Translations under genes and position numbers: made by a program
Source: Spiroplasma eriocheiris
GTDB lineage: Bacteria; Bacillota_I; Bacilli_A; Mycoplasmatales; Mycoplasmataceae
Length of the DNA stretch: 64,000 nucleotides
NCBI RefSeq assembly: GCF_001029265.1
Contig: NZ_CP011856.1
Span: 992,001 to 1,056,000, forward strand
Direction: 5' to 3'
Shown: positions 9,111-20,909 of the stretch, in pieces
Layout of the letters: each line of letters starts with the position of its first letter
Numbering within the stretch: the stretch's first letter is position 1
Notes under the pieces: model-generated
Databases searched by the model: none
The model's input: the letters and a program-made list of their open reading frames with translations, nothing else
Told to the model about the DNA's origin: nothing

Positions 9111-10877
9111 ATGGAGAATGTTAAGAATAAAGTCGTAAATGAAAATAAACAGCAAGTCGTTACAAGTAAAAATAAGCAAAATGAAGCTAGTGGCAATTTA
9201 AATCATGAAAAAAATAAAATTCCAACGAAAGTTTTTGCGTTGGGTGGTTTAGAAGAAGTTGGTAAAAATACATATTGTATCGAATATGATGAAGAATTAA
9301 TTATGATTGATGCGGGAGTAAAATTTCCGAGTTCAACAATGTTGGGAGTTGATGCTGTCATTCCCGACTATACTTATTTAAAAGAAAATCAAAAAAAATT
9401 AAAGGCCCTTTTTATTACCCATGGTCATGAAGATCACATTGGCGGAATTCCTTATTTATTAAGAGAAGTTAGTGTGCCAATTATTTATGCACCACGGTTA
9501 GCAGCTGCTTTAATTCGGGACCGTTTAAAAGAACATAAGTTAGAAGCAACTACGATTGTCAAAGAAATTGATAATATGAGTGTTATTAAAACAAAAAACT
9601 TTAAAGTTAATTACTTTGCAGTAAACCACAGTATTCCCGATGCATTTGGGGTAGCAGTGCAAACACCAAACGGAAAAATTGTCTCAACAGGAGATTATAA
9701 GTTTGACTGAACACCATTAGGTCATAAAACGGATATTGAACGAATGGTAATGATGGGTCAAGAAGGTGTGACCTTATTAATGGCTGATAGTACGAATGCT
9801 GAAGTTGAAGGATACACCCCAACAGAATCTAAAATTATTAAAAATATTGCAGAAATCTTTGTAAAATCAAAAGGTCGGATTTTAATTTCAACCTTTGCTT
9901 CAAATGTCCATCGAATTCAGCATATTGTTGAAATTGCTAATAAATGTAACCGTAAAATTTTAGTATTTGGTCGTAGTTTGGATCGAATTATTAAAATTAT
10001 TCGGCAAATGGGACATTTAAAAATTTCTGATAAAGCATTTATTAAAGCTAGTGATGCTAAAAATTATAAAGATCACGAAATTTTAATTATTTGTACTGGT
10101 AGTCAGGGTGAACCAATGGCAGCGTTATCACGAATTGCTAATAATCAACACCCCCACATTTCAATTATTCCTGGTGATACTGTTATTTTTTCTTCATCAC
10201 CAATTCCCGGGAACCGTGCTGATGTTGAAAGAGTAATTAATAAACTAGCACGCAATGGGGCAATTATTTTAGAAAATAGTCCAGTTAACCAATTACATGC
10301 CTCAGGGCATGCTTCCCAAGAAGAACAAAAACTATTATTTACGTTATTAAAACCAAAATTCTTTATGCCAATGCATGGTGATTATCGTATGTTAAAACAA
10401 CATGGCGAAACTGCCGTTAGTGTTAATGTTGAAAAAGAAAATGTCTTTTTATGTGCAAATGGTGATCAAATTAATATTTTAAATGGCAGTGCTTGAATTG
10501 GTAAACGAGTAGATGCTGATGCAATTTATGTCGATGGGAAAGACTTATCGGGACAAACAACAGCAGTTGTTCGTGACCGGGAAGTACTATCAAAAGATGG
10601 GTTAATTGCGGTGGTAATTTCAATTGATTCCCAAACTAATAAACTATTAGCTCCGCCCCGAATTATTTCACGTGGTAGTTTCTATGTTAAAGATTCAGGA
10701 AATATTATTAATGAATCAATTCGTATTACCCAAGAAGCTGTTAATGATGTTTTACAAAACCAAAAACCGACCTTTGGAGCTTTAAAAAATGCAATTAAAC
10801 AGTCATTATCCCCTTTTATTTACCGTTATAAAAAACGTAATCCGCTAATTATTCCGGTCATCTTAAATAAAAAATAA
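9111..10877 (+). CDS. rnjA: Ribonuclease J
   Basis: Metallo-beta-lactamase/beta-CASP exo- and endoribonuclease for mRNA decay and RNA maturation. 588 aa. Metal motif HGHEDHIGG, family start [15 protein letters not shown], beta-CASP motifs [12 protein letters not shown] and [18 protein letters not shown] fits the J1 type. It has an extra N-terminal hydrophilic tail of about 35 residues before the catalytic fold. TGA codes Trp at 9708-9710 and 10494-10496. ATG at 9111 has a GAGGTGG site; the in-frame GTG at 9099 lies inside that site and is rejected. Confidence 0.95.
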
Positions 10878-10903
10878 ATGTTAATTTAACATTTATTTTT
10901 TTA
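10876..10903. terminator. Bidirectional terminator, rnjA / rimI
   Basis: AAATGTTAA and TTAACATTT form the stem; T-rich runs lie on both sides, so it serves the converging rnjA and tsaE-tsaB-rimI units. Confidence 0.75.
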
Positions 10904-10915
10904 TTTCTATACTTA

Positions 10916-11344
10916 TTACTGATGATATTGTAAAACATCTGCAGCAACATTATCATAATAATTTGGGATTTCACGAATTTTAACAAATCCTTGTTGATAG
11001 TATAATTTTAAAGCATTTTGGTTATCAACGCGAACTTCTAAGAATATATTATTGTATTGAAAATTATTAATTATATAGTTTAACATTTTGGTGTCATAAC
11101 CCTGATGGTGGTATTTTTTAGCCACGGTTAATTTAATAATTTCTAAATCATCCCCACTTTTTAATAAAATAAAATATCCTAAAATAATATTGTCTCCACG
11201 GGTTATTTTATAAAAATAGTACTGGGGATTATTAATCATTTGAATTAAATTACGATATTTATAATAATGCTGGGGATAATTCTCTTTTTCAAGTTGAAAT
11301 AAATACAAGGCATCAATATTATTAACTGGTTTAATAATTAGCAT
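10916..11344 (-). CDS. rimI: GNAT acetyltransferase, RimI-like
   Basis: 142 aa GCN5-type N-acetyltransferase. RimI acetylates ribosomal protein S18 and its relatives act on other N-termini. The acetyl-CoA loop is LTVAKKYHHQGYDTKML, where the last Gly of QxxGxG is Asp. The C-terminal signature FLEVRVDNQNALKLYYQQGF matches RimI. It begins 1 base after the tsaB stop, the usual tsaE-tsaB-rimI order in Firmicutes relatives. The substrate is not shown by sequence. Confidence 0.82.
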   Translation of the reverse strand: MLIIKPVNNIDALYLFQLEKENYPQHYYKYRNLIQMINNPQYYFYKITRGDNIILGYFILLKSGDDLEIIKLTVAKKYHHQGYDTKMLNYIINNFQYNNIFLEVRVDNQNALKLYYQQGFVKIREIPNYYDNVAADVLQYHQ

Positions 11345-11345
11345 T

Positions 11346-11927
11346 TTAACCGACTGCTTTCTTTAAATATAATGGTTTAATTTCATTAATATCTTTAATT
11401 AATTCAAACTTATTTTTTAAGTTAAAATAATTATTTAAATAATCAAACTGGGGTTCATCTAACTGATCTTTGATAATCGGAAACTCCGGATATTTTTTAG
11501 CAATTTCTAAAATAGTTGGTTCATCAAGAACTTGGCTAGGAATAACCTCATTTCCCTTGCTGACAACAGCAAAATAAAACTTTCCCCCTTTGGCGTCAAG
11601 GAGTGACACCGCATCAATTCGCCCAGCTTGGTAAAGAAGACTTGTGATTAAGTAAACTTTAACAAGCGGGTTAATTGTTTTAATTGTTTTGGCAATAGTA
11701 ACTCCTACCCGCACCCCTGTATAACTACCTGGTCCCTTGGTTAAATAAAAATTATTGACATTTTTTAGTTTGTAATGGTGTTTAGCTAATAAAGCGTTAA
11801 TGGCTGGTAATGTTTGTTCGGTATGTTTACGCTCCCCAATAATATGGAGATGATCAATTAGTTTATCATCTTGTTCAAGAATTAAAGTAAGATATTTACT
11901 AGAGGTATCAATAAATAAATTTAACAT
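11346..11927 (-). CDS. tsaB: tRNA t6A37 biosynthesis protein TsaB
   Basis: Partner of TsaD/TsaE in making threonylcarbamoyl-adenosine on tRNAs that read ANN codons. 193 aa. The ASKHA fold is shown by NLFIDTSSKYLTL at the N-terminus and the family motif GPGSYTGVRVG near residue 65. The ATG lies 2 bases after the tsaE stop. tsaD is not in this window. Confidence 0.93.
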   Translation of the reverse strand: MLNLFIDTSSKYLTLILEQDDKLIDHLHIIGERKHTEQTLPAINALLAKHHYKLKNVNNFYLTKGPGSYTGVRVGVTIAKTIKTINPLVKVYLITSLLYQAGRIDAVSLLDAKGGKFYFAVVSKGNEVIPSQVLDEPTILEIAKKYPEFPIIKDQLDEPQFDYLNNYFNLKNKFELIKDINEIKPLYLKKAVG

Positions 11928-11929
11928 TG

Positions 11930-12394
11930 TTATAAAAATTCCTTTCTAATTGCTTCTAATAATGCTTGATTATTAGTTTCAATAGTAAAAAGACGTGTTC
12001 CCTGATCACGAAAAGTAATAGTCAGGTGGATCAGTTCATACTTGGCATCTAAATATTTTTTAATAATATCTGGTCATTCAATAATATTTAAACTATCTAC
12101 AAACTCATCTAAATATTGTTCTCACTCTTCGGTAGAATCTAGCCCCAATAAGCGATAACTATCCATGTGGTTAATTTTTAACCCGTTGCGACCAAGATAC
12201 TGGTTTAAAATCACAAAAGTTGGTGAAGTAACTGGTTCTTGGACATCTAAATACTTCAAAAGTTGTTTGGTAAACGTAGTTTTCCCTGCGGCTAATTCAC
12301 CAGTTAATAAAAGACACTGGTTTGGCTTTACATATTGACTAAAAATTTTTGCTAAGTGGTCTGTTCCATTAAGATTTTGTATTACGACTTCCAT
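11930..12394 (-). CDS. tsaE: tRNA t6A37 biosynthesis ATPase TsaE
   Basis: P-loop ATPase of the t6A pathway. 154 aa. Walker A GELAAGKTTF near residue 34, then TSPTFVILNQY and NHMDSYRL, all family marks. Two TGA Trp codons (12119-12121, ~12074). ATG at 12394 has an AAGGGG site 5-6 bases upstream; the further in-frame ATG at 12442 has none. First gene of tsaE-tsaB-rimI. Confidence 0.93.
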
Positions 12395-12508
12395 TCTTTC
12401 CCCTTCTTTTAAATTATTATATCTTGAAAATGCATTAATCATACAATATTCTTGAAATTTATGTAATAATTAATAAGGAAAGTATCGGATTAGAAAGGAC
12501 TTATATTA

Positions 12509-13495
12509 ATGAGAGATATTTTAATTATTGGGGCTGGTCCTGTTGGTTTATACGGGTGAAGTTGTGCTGGAATGCTGGGCTTAAATGGTTATATTATTGA
12601 AGGAAACATGTATGTTGGTGGCCAACCAATTGAGTTATATAATGAAAAAGAAATCTATGATATTCCTGGCTTTTTAAATATTAGAGCCAATAATTTTGTT
12701 GATTTATTACATCAACAAGCACTTAAAAATGGCAATAACATTGAATTAATGTTAGAAACTAACATTAAAAAATTAATCGCCATACCAGAAGGCTTTAGCG
12801 TTGAGTTAACCAATAACCAAATAATTAATGTTAAAACAATTTTAATTACCACGGGAAATGGTGTTTTTAATCCTATTCGTTTAGAACAGTTAGATCCAAA
12901 TCTTATTTATCAAAACCTCAGTTATCGGATGGAAAATGTTAATAACTATCAAAATAAAAAAGTTGTTATTCTGGGCGGGGGTGATAGTGCTTTAGACTGA
13001 GCAAACCACCTAGTTGAACATAATATTACAAAAGATGTTACAATTATCCACCGTCGAGACCTCTACCGTGCCAAAGAAGCAAGCGTCCAAAAATTAAAAG
13101 CAAATCATATTCAAGAACTCAAACCATATGTTATTAAAGATATTATGGTGGAAAATAACACAGTGAAAAAATTAGTCGTAACTAATGCAAATGACCAAAG
13201 TGAACACCATATTAGTGCTGATTTATTTCTAGTTCAGTATGGTTCAAAAATGAGTCCAAGTATTATTTCTAGTTTTGACTTAGAATTTGATAAACTGCAC
13301 AAGATTAAAATCCAAGCCAATGGAAAAACAAGTAACCCCCGAATTTTTGCGGCAGGTAACATTGCTAGTTATGAAGGTAAGTACTATAATATGATGACTG
13401 GCTTTGGTGAATGTATTAATAGTTTAGTTAATATTACGAAAGTATTATATGGAGAAAAATACCACCCCGGATACTTAGGACAACATAAAAAATAA
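12509..13495 (+). CDS. Ferredoxin/flavodoxin-NADP reductase, TrxB family
   Basis: 328 aa FAD/NAD(P) oxidoreductase. FAD motif LIIGAGPVGLYGW at residue 5, NADPH motif VILGGGDSALDWA near 155, and the second FAD motif IFAAGNIASYEG near 278. The CxxC pair of thioredoxin reductase is missing, so it fits the YumC-type ferredoxin-NADP reductase rather than TrxB. TGA Trp codons follow YG and ALD. ATG at 12509 follows an AGAAAGGA site. Monocistronic, with a strong terminator. Confidence 0.88.
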
Positions 13496-13521
13496 TAAGA
13501 GCTTGCTCTTATTATTTTTTT
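13491..13521 (+). terminator. Terminator of the reductase gene
   Basis: Perfect 12-bp stem AATAATAAGAGC/GCTCTTATTATT with a TTGC-like loop and a T run; it also overlaps the stop of the converging flippase gene. Confidence 0.9.
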
Positions 13522-15400
13522 AACCCCGTAGTTTATATATTTCTTGTTTTGGTTCCAAGTCTTGGGCTTGGTCAAGTTTTTTCCGGGAAGCATCTAGTTT
13601 TTCCTCCCGTTCTCAAATTTTTTCATAGGGGTTTTCGGGTTCTTGGAGTTGAATTAATTCATCAACATATTTTTCTTTCCGACGAGTTCTTAATTTAGCT
13701 TGCCGTTTTGTTCAAATTCGATAAACAATTGGTAAACGCAAGAAAATCCCCCGTACCGATGTTGGTGCTCATAACAATGAGTTAATACATATTAAGACAA
13801 TTGAACTTCCTAATATCCCAAAGAAAATTGTCAATAATTTACCTCATCCCCACACCACACTAATTTGGGCAGGAATGTTATTTCAATCTCGAAAATCAAA
13901 GATATTAATTGGGTTATATTCTTTGGTCATATATAAATAGTTAACCAAAATCGCAACAATGATTGGGATAATTAAAATCATCCAATTGCGAAATACCCCT
14001 TTAAAACTACTATTATAGGTTAAGAAGATTCAGTTATAGAACCAGAGGTATCCAAAACGGGCACATGAAATTACACAGGTAATCACTAAGATTGAGTATA
14101 ATGCTAAAACATAATTATTGGCGACAAAGCGGAAAATTACCGCAAAAAAGACTGATAAAATAACATTGATAATACCAAAATAAAAGATTGGTTTGGCCGT
14201 TTGTTTATAATTTGCTTTAGCATATACTAAAACATTGGCCGGCTCCGAAATTACAATAAAAACTGATGATAAAGCAACTAATAACGAAAAGGTTGGTTTA
14301 TAAAAGATTTCCCGAAAAACTTGGTATTCTTGGTTTGTTCATTCTTTTAATCCTGAAATAATTTGCGGAGCATATAAAGCATTAACAAAATATGGTGATA
14401 AAATAAACTGGTTAACAAACAAGAAACCACCAATCATAAAAGCATATGTTTCAAATTTAACATAACTGCTCCAATTAATTCGCCCATTTTTTGTTGTTCA
14501 CGAAGCAAAAAATTCTTTAAAAGAATTAATTAAAATTAGCATAATACTGCGAACTCCTACCGCAATTGTCATATATAGTGATAAGGTAGACGAAATGTTC
14601 AAACCTAATAATAAAGCTACAATAATTACATCGGCATTTAAAAATAATGTTTCACCAATATTTTTTAACGCGACAATATTACTTGCTTTCACTAGTTGCA
14701 TATTATCTTTTTGTTTGTAAATTCGGATCCAGGGGTAATGTAATTTAACAAAGAGGATAATCAAACTGGACTTCATCCCTGAATATCCTAAGAAAATTAA
14801 GAACGCAAAAACTGGATCCACCGTAATTGAAATTAAATAGAAAATAATGGCATAGACAATTAAATCACAAATCATTAGGATTAACCGGCGCATATAATTA
14901 TTTTGATCAGCTTGCATTAAATTTTCATAACAACCCGTTCAAAATAAGGCTAATAAGTTTTTTGAGCCAATTGTTAACATAATAATTAACATTTTTCAAT
15001 AAGGATAACTATCTTTGGTTCCATTATTTCAAGCAACACCAAAGTCTTTTTCAACAATAAAAGTATAACCACTATAAACGAGCGCAATAATTGCTAATAA
15101 TACTAATCCAACAATTCCTCCAATTTTGTATTGGTGTTTAGCAGTATTAATAATTTCATTAGCTTTGCGCCAGTCCTTTTGCATTAATGGCTTCATCAAG
15201 AAAATTACGGTTAAGACCCCAATCCCCCCTTCTACGCCACCTAAAAATGAAACAATGGCAATACTATTCTTAATAAACCCGTTAAACTGGGTTCCATAAC
15301 TCTGAATTAATAAATACATTAAGGTAAACTGAAAAGCTGTCCCAATTAAGGAAGTAAAAGCACCAATAAAAATACTAATGATTCCTCTTCTGGTTGACAT
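13520..15400 (-). CDS. Polytopic flippase-like membrane protein (MOP superfamily)
   Basis: 626 aa with about 12-14 transmembrane segments, joined across many TGA Trp codons. It starts MSTRRGIISIFIGAFTSLIG, typical of polysaccharide/lipid exporters of the Wzx/MATE type, and ends in a ~75-residue basic cytosolic tail (RRKEKYVDELIQLQEPE). ATG at 15400 has GGTGA upstream; a GTG at 15409 is the alternative. Family placement rests on topology and general look, so the substrate is unknown. It precedes no obvious glycan genes here. Confidence 0.65.
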
Positions 15401-15425
15401 CAATTTCACCGACCTTTCCTATGTT

Positions 15426-16361
15426 TTATTTTATAATATTTTCTGGGATTTTAAAAACCTTTTCGTTTAAATATGCCAGATGACCAGTTAAATTTGCAAA
15501 AGATAACTGGTAAGCATATAAATAAATCATATAATCTGAGGTAATTTTTTTTGCCCCATATTTAACATCATTAACAACAGGATGATGAAGATAACTTAAG
15601 GTTGCTCGAATTTGGTGTTTTCGTCCTGTTAGTAAAGTGACAGTTAACCATGTTGTGTTAGCAATTATTTGAAGAGTTTTAAACTGGGTTGCACAAGCTT
15701 TACTAGTATTATTTACTAAGTGGGGTGTAAAAACCATTTTTTTTAAGTTTTCATTCTTAGTTAAATAACCTTCGACAACTAAATTATCAACTTGATAATT
15801 ACCTTCACATTTTGCCAAATAAGTTTTACGGACCACATTTTTATTATTTATGTTGGCTAAGAGTAAATCAAGAGTTAATTTATTTTTTGCATAAACTACT
15901 AACCCGCGGGTAAACTTATCTAAACGGTGCAGATGAGAAATTACAAATGATTGTTCATGATCTTGGTGATACTGATTAGTATTAATTAAATAATTGCGCA
16001 CCATGCCATCTAAACTTTCGTGGAGATTAGAATGCATTTCAACCCCGTGGGGTTTATCAACAATTAAAATATTATCATCTTCATAAACAATTGGTAACTC
16101 TCATCCCGGTAATTGACTTGTTTGTACACTACTTCGACTATTTACGACTAATGCTTTATCAAAAATTAAAATAACATCATTTTCTTGTAAGAGATAACTA
16201 CGATCTTTAACTACCTTATTATTAACTTTAATTTTTTTATTTCGAAATAATTTATAAATAACTGATAAACTAGTTGTTTTAAACATTTTTTTAATAAAAT
16301 TAAAGATTGTTTGGTGCGCATCATTTTTATTAACAGTTAATTTAATAATATTATTATTCAT
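15426..16361 (-). CDS. RluA-family pseudouridine synthase
   Basis: Converts uridine to pseudouridine in 23S rRNA (RluC/RluD class). 311 aa. An S4-like domain (residues ~5-80) with FRNKKIKVNNKVVKD, catalytic motif HLHRLDKFTRGLVVYAK with the active Asp near residue 155, and the end motif GRKHQIRATLSYLHHPV. The TGA after LPG is Trp. Its ATG directly follows the stop of the CPBP gene with no good ribosome site, suggesting coupling. Confidence 0.9.
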
Positions 16362-16363
16362 GA

Positions 16364-17341
16364 TTAACCAGCAATTGCCGGAACCGTTAAAATTAGGATA
16401 AAAGTAACCGTGTTTAATAACCCATGGGTCATAATAGTATAAGTTACATTCCCCCGGGCAATAATAAATAATGATGCTAATGCAATCGAAGCTCCTAAAT
16501 AACCAACAAAGTGTTCCCAGTCCCCAGTTTGAGAAACGTGCATTCCGGCAAAATAAATAATTGAGGCAAAATAACTCACCCATTTATTTCCTGTCAAACT
16601 GAAGATTCCGTGTCGACAAGCTAATTCTTCGATAATTGGGGCGGTAAAAATGGTATAAACTGCTAAAATAACAACATTTCACCATTTATTTAACCCGGCC
16701 ACTAAATTAGCTTGGTTAACAGAAGTTCCTGGCGTAATTTGGGCTTGGGCTAAGCCAAAGATATAGTTAAACCCAAAGGTTACAAGTAAGGCAATAATAA
16801 CGGTGGGAATTAATAATTTATAGTTTTGTTTAAATGTTAATTTAATTTTCACAAAAATATAAGGGGAAGTTTTCGCTAAAATCACAATACAAATTACATC
16901 CGCAATTCACGATACTACTAAATTAGCAGTCGTATCGGTTTGCACTTTTAAAATCCCCAGGATAACCCCAGCAATTAAACTAATAATATTCGGAATAAAA
17001 TAAAAGTAATAAAAAGCAATTGCTCCTGTTCGTAATAATTTATCTTGGACGCGAGATAGTACAAAATAACAACCAACCCCAACTACAATTCAGTTAACAA
17101 TGTTCATTACTAACACGGCGTTAGGATTTTTGGCAAATAAATAAGTGATTAAAATACTAATAAAAAATGGGGCTAAAATCGCCGTTCCCACAAAAATATA
17201 ACCAGTGTTATTTAAATTAACTAGTTTAAAATCAAACGGATCAACGCGATCAAGCATTGTTTTTTTTAACTGGATTTTTTCATCTCAGCTTTGTTTAGGA
17301 TTTGTCCAATCATTATTGTTATTAGTATTAACAGTATCCAT
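16364..17341 (-). CDS. CPBP-family intramembrane metalloprotease
   Basis: 325 aa membrane protein with about 8 helices. Glutamate motif EELACRH near residue 230, then FAGMHVSQ and HGLLN, the three conserved CPBP motifs. The N-terminal ~45 residues are hydrophilic. ATG at 17341 with AAGGAG 7 bases upstream. Members process prenylated or bacteriocin-type peptides or have immunity roles; substrate here unknown. Divergent from the RIP-like gene. Confidence 0.85.
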
Positions 17342-17537
17342 ATGCTTCTCCTTACTTTTCTAAATGTCCTAATAATTATATAATATAACTATTATTTTTT
17401 AAAAGTTAGTTTTTATTTTAAAAATCATTTTATTGTTTAAAATTTATCGCTATTTTTTATTAACTTATCTTTGTTCTTGGGTTAAAATTATAATAATTAA
17501 AAACAATGAAAAAAAGATTTAGAAATGAGAATTAACG

Positions 17538-18279
17538 ATGAAAAAAATCCTGAAAGTTAAAATTTATTTAACCGCCAATTATCTTAGTTCAGTTAACCAA
17601 ACAATTAAAACCCTATTAGCCCAGGAAAATATTATTAATTTAGAAAATAATAATATTAATGATAATGGAGAAATTTTAAAAACAAAAACAGCGGCCATTA
17701 AATACTATGAAGATGATTATTATAGTAATTAAAGTCCCGGCTTTTCTAAATAACAAGTTAGAATTAATTGTTGACCCCGTGGATTTATATATTAATGGTT
17801 TTATTACTACAACTGATGTTAAAAGATATTACTACTTTAATGATGCGCGGATTACTAGTTTACCACCTAGTTTCAAAGCAATTGCTACTAACTTAGGATA
17901 TGCTTCTAACTATAATTATTTGGTTGGGAGTGATAATTTTGAAATATCTAATTATACTATTAGTGATGCTATTGCCAAACTGCAGAAAGTTACCTTAAAT
18001 ACAATGTTTGAACAAGAAGTTAAAAAATCCCTAGCCATTGCGTCTTTAATATCGACTGAAAGTTTACGGTTCTTCTCGGTGCGGAATGCAATTAATAAAA
18101 TTTTGAACGCAGAAGAAACTAAACACTGAACTGCGGATTTCAAACAAATTGTTACTAATTGAGATACATATAGTAAACAATATTGAAATAGCGAAGATGA
18201 TAAAAATGCCAAAGCTAACATTACCATCTTATTAAGACGAGATTTAATCCATCCGGATAATAAAAAAACTAACTATTAA
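17538..18279 (+). pseudogene. Ribosome-inactivating protein (ricin/Shiga type), frameshifted
   Basis: rRNA N-glycosidases of this fold remove one adenine from the sarcin-ricin loop. The 5' frame gives MKKILKVKIYLTANYL...KYYEDDYY (64 codons); the rest is one frame over from about 17707. The second part has the full active-site series in order: Tyr (LYINGF), Tyr (SNYNYL), Glu and Arg (STESLRFF), Trp (TNWDTY). Spacings of 41, 49 and 34 residues are close to ricin A (43, 54, 34). No signal peptide is seen, unlike other Spiroplasma RIPs. One extra base near 17700-17715 separates the halves. Function is strongly suggested, but the present reading is broken. Confidence 0.8.
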
Positions 18280-18293
18280 TAGTTAGTTTTTTT
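18264..18293. terminator. Bidirectional terminator, RIP gene / gpmI
   Basis: AAAACTAACTATT and AATAGTTAGTTTT form a long stem with T runs on both strands between convergent genes. Confidence 0.85.
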
Positions 18294-18294
18294 G

Positions 18295-19872
18295 TTATTT
18301 TTCAATTAATGAAGGTTGCGTCATTTCGGGCGGAATTTCTTCTCCTATTAAGTCTAAAATAGTTGGGGCAATATCCGCAATCGCCGCATCTTTTTGCCGT
18401 AATTTTAACCCTTCTTTAGTAATAATGATGGGAACGGGCTGTGAAGTATGTTTTTTGTTTGGTCCGTTAGTTTCATCAATCATAATTTCAGCATTTCCAT
18501 GGTCAGCAGTAATAATCATAATCCCATTAACTTTTTGCATCGCATCATAGATTTTACCTAAGCATTCATCAACTGCTTTAACGGCTTTAATCGCAGCTGG
18601 TAACACCCCAGTGTGACCAACCATATCCGGGTTGGCAAAGTTTAAGATAATAACATCAAATTCATTGCGGTTAATTTCGGCAATTAATTTATCAGTAATT
18701 TCATACGCCGACATTTCTGGTTTTAAATCATAAGTTGCTACTTTTGGCGATGGAATTAAATCGGCACTGGCTCCTGGTAACGTAATTTCTTCTTGGGTTG
18801 CTAAACCATTTTTAAAATAGTCTTTCCCCCCATCAAAGAAGAATGTTACATGGGCAATTTTTTCGGTTTCAGCAATTCTTAATTGTCGATAACCTTTTTT
18901 ACTTAACCATTCTCCTAAACCATTCACAACTTCAATTGGCCGAAACGCAATGTGCGGTGAGGCCACTGTTGCTGAATATTCCATCATTGAAACAAAATAA
19001 ATATCGGCTAATTTAGGATTAAAGAATTCGCTCGCATGGTCAACCGGGAAATTAGGGTTTGTCAATGCTGAGGCAATTGCAATTGCCCGGTCCGGACGGA
19101 AGTTAGCAAATAGCACCCCATCACCAGCTTTGAGATAACCATTGGGAGTATTAACATTATAAGCTGGGGTTAAAAATTCATCGCTTCGTCCTGCTTGGTA
19201 TTCCTGGTCAATAAATTGGTAAGGATCAGAAAATTCGACCCCTTTGCGTGATACTAAGACATCATAGGCAACTTGGACACGATCATATTTTTTGTCACGA
19301 TCCATTCCATAGTAGCGACCCCCAATTGTGGCGATTTCCCCAACTTTTAATTCTTTTTGAATAGCAAAAAATTGGTCAAGATAAAGTTTAATACATTCAG
19401 GTTTCGTATCGCGACCATCTCCAAACAAGTGGAAGTAGATCTCAGTTAAACCTTCTTTGGCTGCTAAGCGATAAGCAGCAAACATGTGGTTAATATGCGA
19501 GTGAACTCCCCCATCTGAGAATAATCCCATAATATGGAATGCTCCGTTATTTTTTTTCGCATAATTAATGGCTGCTAAGATTTCTGGATTTTGATTAAAT
19601 GTTCCGTTTTCAATGGCTTTATTAATTAAAGTTAATGATTCATATTTAATTCTCCCGGCACCAAGGTGAATATGACCAACTTCGGAGTTACCCATTTGTC
19701 CTTTTGGTAAACCAACTCATTCTCCGGATGCATGGGCTTCAACCCATGGATATTTTTGTTTTCAAGCTTCAACATTAGTCATATGTGCTTGGGTGACAGC
19801 ATTGCCTTTACTATCTTTAGCAATTCCTCACCCATCCAAAATTGCTAATAAAATCGGTTGTTTAACTTTCAT
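18295..19872 (-). CDS. gpmI: 2,3-bisphosphoglycerate-independent phosphoglycerate mutase
   Basis: Glycolysis: interconverts 3- and 2-phosphoglycerate, Mn-dependent. 525 aa. First metal motif ILDGWGIAKD, catalytic Ser in GNSEVGH near residue 62, GRDTKPEC, and the second metal site ITADHGNAE. ATG at 19872 with an AAAGGAG site. TGA Trp codons occur in the first 60 codons. Monocistronic. Confidence 0.97.
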
Positions 19873-19925
19873 TATTTTTTCTCCTTTATTTATATAATTA
19901 CTACTTCACCATTATATAATGTATT

Positions 19926-20732
19926 TTATGAATTTAGAACATATTTATTAATCATTTTTGCTACCCCAGCATTGGCGGCAATATCAGTAATATCTTTGGC
20001 CACATCTTTTAAGGGTTGTTGGGCATCACCCATCGCAATTCCTAACCCAACATTTTTGATCATCGTATAGTCATTCATACTATCACCAATTGCCATAATT
20101 TCACTATTATCAATGTCTAATTTCTTAGCAACTCATTCTAACGCAACATACTTACTAATTCCGGGCGCATTAATTTCCGCAGTTCCTGCTGCATCAATTG
20201 CTACTTCAATTCCATGTAATCTTACTTCTTTAACAAACTGATCAGTTTCTTTAACATTCATTGCTAAACATTTATATGATTCCTGGGTTATTTTTGGTAA
20301 TTCACGATATTGATAATATTTCCCAGTAAAAAAATTACATTCTAAATTATGAGTTCCAAGGGCATCAAAATTAACAATTACTTCATCTAAATTATCAGTA
20401 TAACATCATAAATCAACATCATATTTATCAGCTAATTTAAATAATAGTTGTAAATGTTCATTATTAATAGTTTGGGTATGCACAATTTTTTGGTTAGCAA
20501 TATCATAAATACAAGCCCCATTAAAACCAATAAAATATTCATTATATTGGTCCATTTTAACTTTATATGCTTCTGGTAACGAAATAATAACTGGTCGGCC
20601 AGTTGCAAAAATTACTCTAACTCCTTTTTCTTGAGCACTAATAATTGGTTGGATATTACCTTCAACAATTCCCTTTTGAAATACACAAGCTGTACCATCC
20701 ATATCTAACGCTATTAATTTAATATTTGACAT
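19926..20732 (-). CDS. Cof-type HAD phosphatase
   Basis: 268 aa HAD hydrolase with a C2 cap, likely a sugar- or flavin-phosphate phosphatase. Motif I ALDMDGTA (nucleophile Asp), motif II FATGRP, motif III Lys, motif IV IGDSMNDYTM near residue 218. ATG at 20732; a GTG 12 bases upstream is the alternative. Substrate cannot be told from sequence. Confidence 0.9.
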
Positions 20733-20909
20733 TATTTTTCCCACTTTCTAATTATTTAAAAAACCTAATCTTATTTAAATTGTTCATAAAAATATATAGA
20801 AAAACTACTTTGAAATTATAAATTTTGATGAAGGAATTAATTTTACTTTAATCTTATGTTCAACTTTAGAATTAGGGGATGTATCTAATTCATTTTGATA
20901 AAATATTAA

